Shown: positions 23,834 through 32,051 of the stretch, in pieces
Layout: each line of letters opens with the position of its first letter
Numbering within the stretch: the stretch's first letter is position 1
Source: Deinococcus sonorensis KR-87
GTDB lineage: Bacteria > Deinococcota > Deinococci > Deinococcales > Deinococcaceae
Direction of reading: 5' to 3'
Assembly: GCF_040256395.1 (NCBI RefSeq)
Contig: NZ_CP158299.1
Span: 2,571,501-2,635,500 of the forward strand
Length of the DNA stretch: 64,000 bases
The notes under the pieces: model-generated
Databases searched by the model: none
Told to the model about the DNA's origin: nothing
The model's input: the letters and a program-made list of their open reading frames with translations, nothing else
Program-made: the position numbers and the translations under genes

Positions 23834-24823
23834 TCAGGCGCGGGCAAGCGGCGCGTAGGCCTCAGCCCCGTCGGACAGCCCATGTGGGGCGCGGCCGGCC
23901 CGGATGGCGGCCGCCCCCGCCAGCGCAATCATGGCGCCGTTGTCCGTGTTGAGGCCCCGGCCTGGAAACACCACCCGCAGGCCTGTACGCCCGAACGCTT
24001 CCCGCAGCGCCGCGTTGGCCGCCACCCCGCCCGACACCACCAGGGTCTGCCGGCCCAGGTCGTGGGCGGCCCGCACGCTCGTCTGCACCAGACTCTTCAC
24101 GGCGACCGCCTGGAAACTGGCGGCCAGATCCTCCGGCTTCGCACCGGCCCGGTGCGCCAGCAGCGCCGCCGTCTTGAGGCCGCTGAACGAGAAGTCGTAG
24201 CCGCTCTGCCCGGCCAGCGGCACCCGGAACGCCACGGCCTTCGGGTCGCCGCGCTTCGCCGCCTCGCTGACCGCCGGGCCACCCGGATACCCCAGCCCGG
24301 CCAGCCGCGCCACCTTATCGAAGGCCTCGCCGGCGGCGTCGTCGCGGGTGGCGCCCACCAGCACGTACTGCCCGTCCTGCGGCACGTCGAAGAGGTGGGT
24401 GTGGCCTCCGGACACCACCAGCGCGAGGTAGGGGGCGCTCAGGGCCTCCTCGCTGGCCGCCGCGTAGATGTGGCCTTCCAGGTGGTGGGTGGCATAGAAG
24501 GGAATGTCCAGCGCCTGCGCCAGCCCCTTGCCGTACATCAGCCCCACCAGCAGCGCGCCCACCAGCCCCGGCCCGGAGGTGGCCGCCACCGCGCCCAGTT
24601 CCGAGACGGTGATGCCCGCCTCCTGCAGCGCGTCCTGCATCACCCGGTCAATGCGCTCGACGTGTTCGCGGCTGGCCAGCTCCGGCATCACGCCGCCGTA
24701 GGCCGCGTGGACCGCCTGCGACCAGACCCGGTTGGCGCGCACCGCGACGCTGCCGTCCGGCCGCAGCTCCACCACGCCCACGCCGGTGTCGTCACAGGAG
24801 GTGTCAACGCCCAGAATTAACAT
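23834..24823 (-). CDS. tsaD: tRNA N6-adenosine threonylcarbamoyltransferase TsaD
   Basis: 329 aa. Transfers threonylcarbamoyl to A37 of ANN-decoding tRNAs with TsaB/TsaE. ASKHA-fold motifs: ILGVDTSCDDTGVGVVE, the metal-binding HHLEGHIYA (His pair), ALVVSGGHTHLF, KTAALLAHR and SGGVAANAALR. TACACT lies 6 nt before the ATG with no SD, so leaderless. The aminotransferase gene follows after 17 bp. Confidence 0.96.
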   Translation of the reverse strand: MLILGVDTSCDDTGVGVVELRPDGSVAVRANRVWSQAVHAAYGGVMPELASREHVERIDRVMQDALQEAGITVSELGAVAATSGPGLVGALLVGLMYGKGLAQALDIPFYATHHLEGHIYAAASEEALSAPYLALVVSGGHTHLFDVPQDGQYVLVGATRDDAAGEAFDKVARLAGLGYPGGPAVSEAAKRGDPKAVAFRVPLAGQSGYDFSFSGLKTAALLAHRAGAKPEDLAASFQAVAVKSLVQTSVRAAHDLGRQTLVVSGGVAANAALREAFGRTGLRVVFPGRGLNTDNGAMIALAGAAAIRAGRAPHGLSDGAEAYAPLARA

Positions 24824-24829
24824 GCGGGG

Positions 24830-24835
24830 AGTGTA
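24830..24835 (-). promoter_or_regulatory. -10 box TACACT of tsaD (leaderless)
   Basis: TACACT on the minus strand, 6 nt before the ATG. Confidence 0.65.
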
Positions 24836-24864
24836 GCAGGCGGCTCCGCCTCACACCGGTCCGG

Positions 24865-25236
24865 CTAGGTCAGCAGCCACAGCCCCACGCCGCTGCGGGC
24901 CCGCTCGCTCTGGGCATCCAGCAGCACGTCCAGCAGATCGGCAGCCAGCTTCGGATGCGCCGTCCGGAACGCCTCCAGGTGGCACAGGTGGATCGCCTCG
25001 GGCCGGGCCGTCGCCGGGTCACTCAGCACGTCATAGAGCGCGTCCCAGTTGTGCCCGAAGTGCGGTGGCAACGTCAGGTCGCGGCCCAGCGCCTGCATCA
25101 GGTCGTCCTTGTCCTGTACGTGCTGCAGCTCCAGTTCGCGGAACATCAGGCGGGCACCGGCCGCCCACAGGCGCGGCTCGGCGGGCGCGGGCTGCAGGCC
25201 GCTCGGCAACTCGTCGGTATGGGGGAAGTCCATCAT
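24865..25236 (-). CDS. Barstar-family ribonuclease inhibitor
   Basis: 123 aa. The C-terminal 90 residues match barstar: LTLPPHFGHNWDALYDVLSD (core helix and loop with the conserved Asn-Trp-Asp), then AFRTAHPKLAADLLDVLLDAQSERA and the final strand VGLWLLT. Barstar proteins bind a cognate RNase of the barnase/RNase Sa family in the cytosol. The start at 25236 overlaps the RNase stop in an ATGA, giving coupled synthesis; a second ATG follows at once at 25233. A longer frame in the same phase upstream simply runs through the RNase gene. Confidence 0.88.
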   Translation of the reverse strand: MMDFPHTDELPSGLQPAPAEPRLWAAGARLMFRELELQHVQDKDDLMQALGRDLTLPPHFGHNWDALYDVLSDPATARPEAIHLCHLEAFRTAHPKLAADLLDVLLDAQSERARSGVGLWLLT

Positions 25237-25640
25237 GGCCGGATCCTCGCAAAGCTGGCGTAGTGGTCGGCGGTGTAGTAGCACTCGGGCACGGCCGCAC
25301 AGATGATCCGGCGCGCGCCCCGGTCCCGGCTGCCGGGCGTGCGGACCGTGTACTCGTGGTAGCGGCCGGCGGGCTGCCGGGGCAGCCGGCCCTCGCGGTT
25401 TTGGAACACCACCCCGTCGCGGGCATACGGAAACGGCCCGCCCGCCTCGATCCGCTGCAGCGTCTGCCGGCCCTCCGGGGGCAGCGCGGCCCGCGAGATC
25501 CAGGGCAGTCCGCTGAACGGATCGCGGACCGAGGTGGCCCGCGTCTGTGGACTCACCTGCACCGCGCCAGCCTGACCCGCCGGTTTCTGACAGGCCACCA
25601 GCGTCAGCACGGTCAGCAGCCCAACCACTCGGAAATGCAT
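25233..25640 (-). CDS. Exported RNase Sa/barnase-like guanyl-specific ribonuclease (lipoprotein)
   Basis: 135 aa. Signal peptide with lipobox LVAC (Cys17). Mature part is strikingly like Streptomyces RNase Sa: ALPPEGRQTLQRIEAGGPFPY, DGVVFQNRE, then the catalytic Glu96 in YHEYTV, Arg110/111 in RGARRII and His126 in YYTADHYASF. It should cleave RNA 3' of guanosine outside the cytosol. The inhibitor gene follows with a 4-nt overlap. TATGCT lies 5 nt before the ATG, with no SD (leaderless). Divergent from the amylase gene. Confidence 0.9.
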   Translation of the reverse strand: MHFRVVGLLTVLTLVACQKPAGQAGAVQVSPQTRATSVRDPFSGLPWISRAALPPEGRQTLQRIEAGGPFPYARDGVVFQNREGRLPRQPAGRYHEYTVRTPGSRDRGARRIICAAVPECYYTADHYASFARIRP

Positions 25641-25645
25641 ACGTC

Positions 25646-25651
25646 AGCATA
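25646..25651 (-). promoter_or_regulatory. -10 box TATGCT of the RNase-barstar operon (leaderless)
   Basis: TATGCT on the minus strand, 5 nt before the ATG. Confidence 0.55.
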
Positions 25652-25687
25652 GCGGGCTACCACTGCCCCAAGGCGAGCTTAAGGCGC

Positions 25688-25747
25688 GGGGTGTGAAGTT
25701 TCTAACACCCCCGCTCCCCTGCCAGCAGGTACAAAGTGAAGCGTTTC
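25688..25747 (+). promoter_or_regulatory. Putative operators upstream of the alpha-amylase gene
   Basis: GAAGCGTTTC (25738-25747) is a GAA-N-CG-N-TTC palindrome of the LacI/MalR/CcpA type. About 40 bp upstream GGGGTGT (25688-25694) and ACACCCC (25705-25711) flank GAAGTTTC, a related half-palindrome without the central CG. They suggest sugar-responsive control of the amylase. Confidence 0.5.
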
Positions 25748-25800
25748 CAAATTCAGAAGCGGGCCAGGCGACACGTCCTGCGGCCCGAACAGGAGCACGC

Positions 25801-27732
25801 ATGTCGAAACGGTCCCTGCTGGCGCTGTCCTCTGCCCTGCTGCTGGCTGGCTGCAGCCAGTCCTCCACCACGCCGGCTTCCTCACCGGCCGTTCAACCGC
25901 AGACCATCAGCGGCAGCAACATCGACGCCTGGCGCAGACAGGTGATCTATCTGGCGCTGCCAGACCGCTTCAGCAACGGCAACACGGCCAACGACAACAG
26001 CGGTCAGCCGAACTGCCTGGACACCACCAGCGGCACCAAGTTCCACGGCGGCGACCTGCAGGGCATGCGCAACAAGCTCTCGTACATCCGTGACCTGGGC
26101 GCCACCGCCCTGTGGATCACCCCGGTCTACAAGCAGGTGGGGCTCGTCAACGGCAACTCGTGCGGGTACCACGGCTACTGGGCTGACTACACCAGCCCCG
26201 ACGACACCGCCGTAGAGCCGAAGCTGGGCACCAGCACCGACCTGAGCGGCCTGATCTCGGATCTGCACGCGGGCGGCCAGAAGTTCATCATGGACATGGT
26301 GGTCAACCACGCCGGCTACGGGGCGCGCATCGTGAGCCAGCAGCCCGGCTGGTTCCACAACACCTGCACCGGCGACGACATCAACTGCCCGCTGGCGGGC
26401 CTGCCGGACTTCGCCCAGGAGAACAGCACGGTGGCGAACTACCTCACCGGCCTGAGCAAGACCTGGACCAGCACCTATGCCATCGACGCGATCCGGATGG
26501 ACACCGCCAAGCACGTGCCGCTCAACTACTGGCAGACCAGCTGGGTGCCGGGCGTGCTGGCCGCGCGCCCGAACACCTTTCTGCTGGCCGAGGCGTTCCT
26601 GGACAGCAGCGCCAGCCAGCTGAAGCCGTTCCTGGACGCCGGCTTCGACAGCACCTTCGCCTTCCCCACCCGCACGGCGCTGGTCGGCAGCCTCGGGCAG
26701 GGCGGCAGTCTGGACCTGCTGGCCGGCAAGGTGCAGGACACCATCGGCACGCTGGGGCTAAACCGGGCGCTGCTGCAGGTGAACCTGCTCGACAACCACG
26801 ACGTGCAGCGCTTCCTGAACGAGCCCGGAACCAGCGTGCCGGAAGCCACCATCCGCACCCGCTACCAGCTGGCCCTGGGGGCCCTGATGACCCTGCCGGG
26901 CATTCCGCAGCTGTACTACGGCGACGAACTGGGCGTGTACGGCGGCAACGATCCGGACAACCGCAAGGACATGCCCGGCTGGGCCTGGACCGACACGGGC
27001 CGCAACGCGGTGCAGAGCGGCTACCTCGCGGGCGGCGGCACCCCCAAGACCACCTTCGATTACACCAGGAAACTCATTTCCATCCGGCAGAACAACGAGG
27101 CGCTGTGGAAGGGCAGCTACGCCGAGATGTGGCGGCCCAACGGCGGCCAGAGCGCCTACGCCTACTTCCGCAGCAGCAACGCGAGCCGGGTCGTCGTGGC
27201 GATGAACAGCAGCGCCAGCAGCGCGACCCTGAATCTGGACATCCAGGGCAATGCCGGCATCAGCGCCGCCGACAAGAGTGCGCTCGCCAACGGCACCGTG
27301 TTCACCGATCAACTGGGCAAGGGCGCGCCGGCCACGGCCACCGTCAGCGGCGGCAGGCTGAGCGTCACGCTGCCGGCCGGCAGCATGGGGATCTATGTGG
27401 CGGGCGCCACCGGCACCGGGGGCAGCGGCACCGTCAGCGTGAACTTCCAGGTCACGGCCAGCACCACGTTCGGGCAGAACGTCTACCTGAGCGGCGACAA
27501 CGCCGCGCTGGGCGCCTGGAACACCGCCAGCGCCCTCAGCATGAGCGCCAGCACCTGCAGCGCCAGCACCTGCACCTGGACCACCACGGTGTCGCTGCCG
27601 GCCAGCACCGCCATCCAGTACAAGTACATCAAGAAGGACGGCTCCGGCACCGTCACCTGGGAGGGCGGCAGCAACCGCACTGCCACCACCCCCGCCAGCG
27701 GGAGCACCACACTCAGCGGCACCTGGCAGTAA
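25801..27732 (+). CDS. Exported alpha-amylase (GH13) with C-terminal CBM20 starch-binding domain
   Basis: 643 aa. Lipoprotein signal peptide with LLAGC. The (beta/alpha)8 GH13 domain (about 35-440) shows region I DMVVNHAG, region II AIRMDTAKHV with the nucleophile Asp, the acid Glu in LLAEAFLD, and region IV LLDNHDVQRF. A beta-sandwich domain C follows, then CBM20 (last 100 residues, VSVNFQVTASTTFGQNVYLSGDN) that binds starch. It hydrolyses alpha-1,4-glucans at the cell surface. AGGAGC precedes the ATG at 25801; an in-frame ATG at 25693 would precede the operator and is not used. Cyclomaltodextrinase or CGTase activity is a less likely alternative. Confidence 0.92.
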   Translation: MSKRSLLALSSALLLAGCSQSSTTPASSPAVQPQTISGSNIDAWRRQVIYLALPDRFSNGNTANDNSGQPNCLDTTSGTKFHGGDLQGMRNKLSYIRDLGATALWITPVYKQVGLVNGNSCGYHGYWADYTSPDDTAVEPKLGTSTDLSGLISDLHAGGQKFIMDMVVNHAGYGARIVSQQPGWFHNTCTGDDINCPLAGLPDFAQENSTVANYLTGLSKTWTSTYAIDAIRMDTAKHVPLNYWQTSWVPGVLAARPNTFLLAEAFLDSSASQLKPFLDAGFDSTFAFPTRTALVGSLGQGGSLDLLAGKVQDTIGTLGLNRALLQVNLLDNHDVQRFLNEPGTSVPEATIRTRYQLALGALMTLPGIPQLYYGDELGVYGGNDPDNRKDMPGWAWTDTGRNAVQSGYLAGGGTPKTTFDYTRKLISIRQNNEALWKGSYAEMWRPNGGQSAYAYFRSSNASRVVVAMNSSASSATLNLDIQGNAGISAADKSALANGTVFTDQLGKGAPATATVSGGRLSVTLPAGSMGIYVAGATGTGGSGTVSVNFQVTASTTFGQNVYLSGDNAALGAWNTASALSMSASTCSASTCTWTTTVSLPASTAIQYKYIKKDGSGTVTWEGGSNRTATTPASGSTTLSGTWQ

Positions 27733-27755
27733 GCCCCGAACCGCAGGCCAGTCAG

Positions 27756-27782
27756 CAGGCGGAAGCGTGTCGCTTCCGCCTG
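27756..27782 (+). terminator. Hairpin after the amylase gene
   Basis: Perfect 12-bp stem CAGGCGGAAGCG (27756-27767) / CGCTTCCGCCTG (27771-27782) with a 3-nt loop, no U-tract; a weak terminator or mRNA 3' stabiliser. Confidence 0.55.
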
Positions 27783-27792
27783 TGGTGCTGGG

Positions 27793-27798
27793 TATGCT
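27793..27798 (+). promoter_or_regulatory. -10 box TATGCT of the DHFR-like gene
   Basis: TATGCT lies 33 nt before the ATG at 27832, giving a leader of about 27 nt that carries AAGGAG, so this gene is not leaderless. Confidence 0.45.
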
Positions 27799-27831
27799 GG
27801 GCACGTCAAGCCAGACCCCTCAAGGAGCGGA

Positions 27832-28443
27832 ATGCGGAAACTGATTGTGGGCAACCTGACCACGCTGGACGGCTACTACGAGGGCAGGGACCGGCAGCTG
27901 GACGCGATCTTTCAGCACTTCCACCCGGACTACGCCGGCGACCAGACCTTCGACGACTACATGGCCGAGCGGATGCGGGCGGCCGGGACGCTGCTGTACA
28001 ACGGGCGAACCAACTTCGTGGACAACATGCGGTACTGGCAGGGCGTGCCGGGGGACCCGCAGGCCTCAGCGGTCCGAAAGGAGATGGCGCAGGTGCAGGC
28101 GCAGGCCGACAAACGGGTCGTGTCGGACCGGCTCACCGACAGCGACCTGGGTAGCTGGGCGGCCACCACCCGCATCATCCGGGTGGCCGACGCGGTGCGC
28201 GAGATCGGAGCATTGAAACAGGAGCCCGGCCAGGACATCTTCATGTTCGCCGGCCGGGTGCTGTGGAACCACCTGCTGGCGCACGGCCTGGTGGATGAAC
28301 TGCACCTGATGATCTTCCCGCTGATCGCGGGCGAGGGCACGCCGCTGTTCGTCCGCCGCCCCGAGGTGCCGCTGCGGTTGCTGCATACCCGCACGTGGCA
28401 GGGGTCCGGCAACATCCTCGCCTGCTATCAGGTGAGCGGCTGA
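27832..28443 (+). CDS. Dihydrofolate reductase-like / RibD C-terminal domain protein
   Basis: 203 aa. Single RibD_C/DHFR fold: [18 protein letters not shown] at the N-terminus, [47 protein letters not shown] near the C-terminus. Members of this stand-alone group reduce pteridine- or flavin-like substrates with NADPH, but the substrate is generally unknown, and it is not the housekeeping FolA. AAGGAG lies six nt upstream of the ATG. Its 3' end overlaps the convergent DUF3445 gene by 16 bp. Confidence 0.85.
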   Translation: MRKLIVGNLTTLDGYYEGRDRQLDAIFQHFHPDYAGDQTFDDYMAERMRAAGTLLYNGRTNFVDNMRYWQGVPGDPQASAVRKEMAQVQAQADKRVVSDRLTDSDLGSWAATTRIIRVADAVREIGALKQEPGQDIFMFAGRVLWNHLLAHGLVDELHLMIFPLIAGEGTPLFVRRPEVPLRLLHTRTWQGSGNILACYQVSG

Positions 28444-29420
28444 GCCTGCCGGTCCAGCCACGCCAGCACGGCCGGCATCGTGTGCGCCATGCCCTTGTAG
28501 AGCTGCTGCTCCGGGGTCATGGAACGCAGCGCCGAGGCCAACGCTGCGGCCCGCTCCGGGTTCAACACCTCGGCCAGCGGGTACACGTAGGGCCGGATGG
28601 TGAACAGCGCGCCCTGCGCCACCGGAAAACCGTGCAGCGTCTGCCGCTCCACCCGCAGATAGGCACGCGCCGGGTCGAAGTCCGGCGTGCCGTCCCGGTC
28701 GCCGTCCGGCTCGGCATTCGGGTGGTGGTCCAGCCAGGCCGACATTGCCAGCCCCCAGGCGAAGCGCACAAACGGCCCGCGTCCGATCACTGCGTCCAGC
28801 AGCCGGGGCGCGGTGGCGTTCATCGGGCCGCTGCCGGCCACCGGGGCATGCACCGTCACGAAATTGCGGCCCACCTTGTCGAGCGGGTTCCAGTGCTGCG
28901 GCGACAGCACATGCACCGCCGCCAGATAGTCGTGCCCCTGAGCGGTGCGCGCCACGATCGCCAGGTCCTCCGGCACGTTCATCGCCAGGAAGTCCAGCGC
29001 GTTCAGCGGTTCCACGCCCTGCACCAGATGCGCCAGCGGAGCTGGGAAGTGGCGGACCGGGCCGCAACTGCCCCCCTCCAGGTCCAGACCGGCGGCCCAG
29101 CCGAGCCAGCGATTGCTGAACGTATGGCCGTCCCAGGTGAGGCCGCCGCCCGCATCGTGCACGGCGGCCTGCACCAGCCACGCCAGCACCGCCCGGCGCA
29201 GCCGCGGCTGCAGCGCCGCCTCGGCCACGTACTCGTGCAGGGCACGGCGGCGGGCCTGCACCTTGCTCGCCACGAACGCCGGATAACTGCGGTCGAAGGC
29301 GAAGGTGTGGTGTTCCACCCGGCCCTCCACCGGCTGCACCCCCAGCCGGTACAGCCCGGCCGACACGGTGTAGCGGCCGGAGAGATACGGGTGATACACC
29401 GTGGGCGCCTGATCCAGCAT
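28428..29420 (-). CDS. DUF3445 (heme-dependent oxidative N-demethylase-like) protein
   Basis: 330 aa, cytosolic. The C-terminal half carries the DUF3445 hallmark [28 protein letters not shown]; the N-terminal half has [11 protein letters not shown] and the [13 protein letters not shown] middle block ([18 protein letters not shown]). Characterised relatives are alpha subunits of heme-dependent oxidative N-demethylases; the demethylation partner proteins are not seen here. The gene is leaderless (TAGAAT six nt upstream) and divergent from an acyl-CoA carboxylase gene, with a shared 16-bp operator, which hints at a catabolic role. Confidence 0.75.
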   Translation of the reverse strand: MLDQAPTVYHPYLSGRYTVSAGLYRLGVQPVEGRVEHHTFAFDRSYPAFVASKVQARRRALHEYVAEAALQPRLRRAVLAWLVQAAVHDAGGGLTWDGHTFSNRWLGWAAGLDLEGGSCGPVRHFPAPLAHLVQGVEPLNALDFLAMNVPEDLAIVARTAQGHDYLAAVHVLSPQHWNPLDKVGRNFVTVHAPVAGSGPMNATAPRLLDAVIGRGPFVRFAWGLAMSAWLDHHPNAEPDGDRDGTPDFDPARAYLRVERQTLHGFPVAQGALFTIRPYVYPLAEVLNPERAAALASALRSMTPEQQLYKGMAHTMPAVLAWLDRQAQPLT

Positions 29421-29426
29421 GCCGTC

Positions 29427-29432
29427 ATTCTA
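29427..29432 (-). promoter_or_regulatory. -10 box TAGAAT of the DUF3445 gene (leaderless)
   Basis: TAGAAT on the minus strand, 6 nt before the ATG. Confidence 0.65.
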
Positions 29433-29444
29433 GAAGGAACGGTG

Positions 29445-29460
29445 CCTAACGCCCGTTAGG
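29445..29460. promoter_or_regulatory. 16-bp palindromic operator between divergent DUF3445 and carboxylase genes
   Basis: CCTAACG-CC-CGTTAGG has perfect 7-bp arms. It fits the CNAACGNNCGTTNG motif that I recall for the TetR-family phenylacetyl-CoA-responsive repressor PaaR of Thermus. It lies at the -35 position for both flanking -10 boxes, so one repressor dimer could silence both genes. Confidence 0.65.
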
Positions 29461-29471
29461 CCCGACTGCGT

Positions 29472-29477
29472 TACACT
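29472..29477 (+). promoter_or_regulatory. -10 box TACACT of the carboxylase gene (leaderless)
   Basis: TACACT ends 6 nt before the ATG at 29484. Confidence 0.65.
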
Positions 29478-29483
29478 CGGCGC

Positions 29484-31142
29484 ATGACCAAGACAGCACG
29501 CGCCTGGGACGAGGCGCTTTCGGCGCTGGAGCGGGACCGCGACACCGTACAGCAGGGCGGCGGCCCGGCCGCCATCAAGCGACAGCATCAGAAGCAGCGC
29601 CTGACCGCCCGCGAGCGCGTGGCCCGCCTGATCGACCCCGGCACCCCCTTCGACGAGCTGATGACCTTCGCCGGCTGGGAATTGTACCCGGAGGTGGGCG
29701 GCTGCCCGTCCGGCGGGACCATCACCGGCGTAGGGACGGTGGCCGGCCGGCCGTGGATGATCATCGCCAACGACGCGACGGTCAAGGCGGGCGCCTTCTT
29801 CCCCATCACGGCCAAGAAGGTGATCCGGGCGCAGACCATCGCCCTGGAAAACCGGCTGCCAGTGATCTATCTGGTGGACTCGGCCGGGGTGTACCTGCCG
29901 ATGCAGGACGAGATCTTCCCGGACCAGGACGACTTCGGGCGGGTGTTCTACCTGAACGCGCGGCTCTCGGCGCTGGGCGTGCCGCAGATCGGCTCGATCA
30001 TGGGCAACTGCGTGGCGGGCGGCGCGTACCTGCCGGTGATGTGCGACACCCTGATCATGACCGAGGGCTCCGGGCTGTATCTGGCGGGGCCGGCACTGGT
30101 CAAGGCCGCCATCGGGCAGACGGTGGACAGCGAGACGCTGGGCGGGGCGACCATGCACGCGGACATCTCCGGCACGGTGGACTACCGTGAGCCGGACGAC
30201 GACGCGGCCCTGCGCCGCATTCGCACGCTGGCGGGCCTGTATGCGCGCGGCGATCAGGCCCCCTACGCCCGCAGCCGCGTGGAGGCCCGCCCACCAGCCA
30301 GCAGCCGGCTGCCGCACGAGGTGGTCAGCCTGGACAGCGCCGCGCCCTACGATACCCGGGAGCTGATTGCGGCGCTGGTGGACGCCGGTGAGGACGGCGG
30401 GAGCAGCTTTCAGGAGTTCAAGGCCAGCTACGGCGAGACGCTGGTGTGCGGCTTCGCCCGGCTGGGCGGCTACCCGGTGGGGCTGGTGGCCAACCAGCGC
30501 ACCGTGATCCGCAAGCAGCTGAAGGCCGGCGGCATTCCCGGCCTCAACACCCGCATTGAGGTGGGCGGCGTGATCTACGGCGACAGTGCCGACAAGGCGG
30601 CCCGCTTCATCCTGGAGGCCAACCAGGCCGGCACCCCGCTGATCTTCCTGTCGGACGTGACCGGCTTCATGGTAGGCCGCGACAGCGAGCAGGAGGGCAT
30701 CATCCGGCGCGGGGCCAAGCTGGTGAACGCAGTCAGCAACAGTGTGGTGCCGCGCCTGACCGTGATTGTGGGCGGGTCGTTCGGAGCCGGCAACTATGCC
30801 ATGAGCGGCAAGGCGTACGCGCCACGCTTCATCTACGCGTGGCCCAGTGCGAAGTACGCGGTCATGAGCGGCAACGCGGCGGCCAGCACGCTGCTGGACA
30901 TCCAGCTGGCGGCGCTGCGCCGCGCCGGGCACGAGCCGGACGATCAGGAGCTGCAGCAGCTGTCGCAGCTGATCCGCGACAAGTACGAACACGAGCTGGA
31001 CCCGCGCTACGCCGCCGCCCGGCTGTGGGTGGACGAGCTGATCGTGCCGCAGGACACCCGCGAGCGCCTGATCCGGGCGCTGGAGGTGTGCGCCCAGAAC
31101 CCGCAGCAGGACCCACTGCGGGTGGGCGTGTTCCAGGTGTAA
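29484..31142 (+). CDS. Acyl-CoA carboxylase, carboxyltransferase (beta) subunit
   Basis: 552 aa. Crotonase-fold carboxyltransferase with N-domain (about 30-280) and C-domain (about 290-545). Features of the propionyl-/methylcrotonyl-CoA group are visible: RLTARERVARLIDPGTPFDEL, VDSAGVYLPMQDEIFPD, GNCVAGGAYLPVMCD, GFMVGRDSEQEGIIRRGAKLV and VGGSFGAGNYAMSGKAY. It carboxylates an acyl-CoA using carboxybiotin carried by an alpha subunit encoded elsewhere. The LPMQDEIFPD type loop and GSFGAGNYAM favour methylcrotonyl-CoA carboxylase (leucine breakdown), but propionyl-CoA is possible. Leaderless; likely controlled by the palindrome upstream. Confidence 0.88.
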   Translation: MTKTARAWDEALSALERDRDTVQQGGGPAAIKRQHQKQRLTARERVARLIDPGTPFDELMTFAGWELYPEVGGCPSGGTITGVGTVAGRPWMIIANDATVKAGAFFPITAKKVIRAQTIALENRLPVIYLVDSAGVYLPMQDEIFPDQDDFGRVFYLNARLSALGVPQIGSIMGNCVAGGAYLPVMCDTLIMTEGSGLYLAGPALVKAAIGQTVDSETLGGATMHADISGTVDYREPDDDAALRRIRTLAGLYARGDQAPYARSRVEARPPASSRLPHEVVSLDSAAPYDTRELIAALVDAGEDGGSSFQEFKASYGETLVCGFARLGGYPVGLVANQRTVIRKQLKAGGIPGLNTRIEVGGVIYGDSADKAARFILEANQAGTPLIFLSDVTGFMVGRDSEQEGIIRRGAKLVNAVSNSVVPRLTVIVGGSFGAGNYAMSGKAYAPRFIYAWPSAKYAVMSGNAAASTLLDIQLAALRRAGHEPDDQELQQLSQLIRDKYEHELDPRYAAARLWVDELIVPQDTRERLIRALEVCAQNPQQDPLRVGVFQV

Positions 31143-31151
31143 CGAGAGCAG

Positions 31152-31187
31152 AAAAAGCCGGCCCGCCCTGATCTGGGGCGGGCCGGC
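31152..31187 (-). terminator. Intrinsic terminator of the exported stalk-domain gene
   Basis: GCCGGCCCGCCC (31157-31168) / GGGCGGGCCGGC (31176-31187), 7-nt loop; on the minus strand the stem is followed by TTTTT. It also lies 15 bp after the convergent carboxylase gene. Confidence 0.9.
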
Positions 31188-31199
31188 CTGCTGCTGCCT

Positions 31200-31967
31200 T
31201 CAGAACACGATCGGTCGGATGGTGGCGCTGGCCGTGCCGCAGCTCACGGCCACGCCCGCCTGGGCGGTGGTGAGCGTGCAGCCGAGCGAGCGCAGGCTGT
31301 TCAGCGGAATCAGCAGGTTGCGGCCGTCGCTGACCGCCGGGTTCGCCAGCTCCACCGTGCCGCTGCCGAGCGTGGCGGTGCGCTTGCCGCTGCTGAGCGT
31401 CAGCACGGTGCTGCCGGAGGTCAGGCGGTAGCTGCCGCTGCCCAGGTTGGCCACCGTGACCAGCCCCTTCAGGTCGGTGTCGAGCACATACGGCTCGCCC
31501 TTCACGATGCCGGCCGGCATGGCGGGCCGGGTGGCGGCCGCCTGCGTCTGGGTCTGCAGCGGGCTGAGAATCACCAGTGTTTCCTGCGCCGAGAGCCGGG
31601 CCAGCAGCACCGAGATGGTGGCGTTGCCGGTGCGCAGCAGCAGGCTGCTGGCCTTGTCGGCGGGGTCGGTCTTCCAGGCGCCCACCGCGCGGGTGGCGAC
31701 CTTGCTGCGGATCAGGGTCCGCAGGGCCGGCAGCACGTTCTGGCTGTACAGGCACACCGAGCCGGTGCTGAGCTTCAGCTGGGCCGGACAGTCAATCAGA
31801 CGACCCTTGACGGCACCGCTGATCTCCACGGCCAGCGCCGAGACCTCCCCGGAGGCCGCCGTCACCGTCCGGGCGGCGGGCGTGCTGGGGGTGGCCGTCT
31901 GAGCGGAGGCCAGGGGCAGCCCGGAGGCCACGAGCATGGAGAAGGTGAGAGCGATGCGGGTCAACAT
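31200..31967 (-). CDS. Exported protein with copper-amine-oxidase-like stalk domain
   Basis: 255 aa. Signal peptide about 1-22 (ASAQ). No catalytic motifs. The C-terminal 55 residues (VELANPAVSDGRNLLIPLNSLRSLGCTLTTAQAGVAV) follow the pattern of the 'copper amine oxidase N-terminal / stalk' domain found in many exported Firmicutes and Deinococcus proteins. Four Cys (in IDCPA, VCLY, LGCTL, VSCGT) could form disulfides. Function unknown, probably surface-associated. TAGCAT lies 6 nt before the ATG (leaderless). Confidence 0.72.
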   Translation of the reverse strand: MLTRIALTFSMLVASGLPLASAQTATPSTPAARTVTAASGEVSALAVEISGAVKGRLIDCPAQLKLSTGSVCLYSQNVLPALRTLIRSKVATRAVGAWKTDPADKASSLLLRTGNATISVLLARLSAQETLVILSPLQTQTQAAATRPAMPAGIVKGEPYVLDTDLKGLVTVANLGSGSYRLTSGSTVLTLSSGKRTATLGSGTVELANPAVSDGRNLLIPLNSLRSLGCTLTTAQAGVAVSCGTASATIRPIVF

Positions 31968-31973
31968 GAAGGC

Positions 31974-31979
31974 ATGCTA
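31974..31979 (-). promoter_or_regulatory. -10 box TAGCAT of the stalk-domain gene (leaderless)
   Basis: TAGCAT on the minus strand, 6 nt before the ATG. Confidence 0.6.
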
Positions 31980-32038
31980 CGGGTCGCAAATGAGGACTCA
32001 CTTTGAACCAGCTGACTTCCCCCCCAGCAGAGCTGAGG

Positions 32039-32044
32039 CATACT
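32039..32044 (+). promoter_or_regulatory. -10 box CATACT of ybeY (leaderless)
   Basis: CATACT ends 7 nt before the GTG at 32052; first base deviates from TANNNT. Confidence 0.5.
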
Positions 32045-32051
32045 GACCGGC

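Noticed and set aside
24865..25650. 261-codon frame as one protein ending in the barstar domain
   Set aside because: Its first half overlaps the RNase gene in another phase; the ATGA start at 25236 gives a normal barstar.
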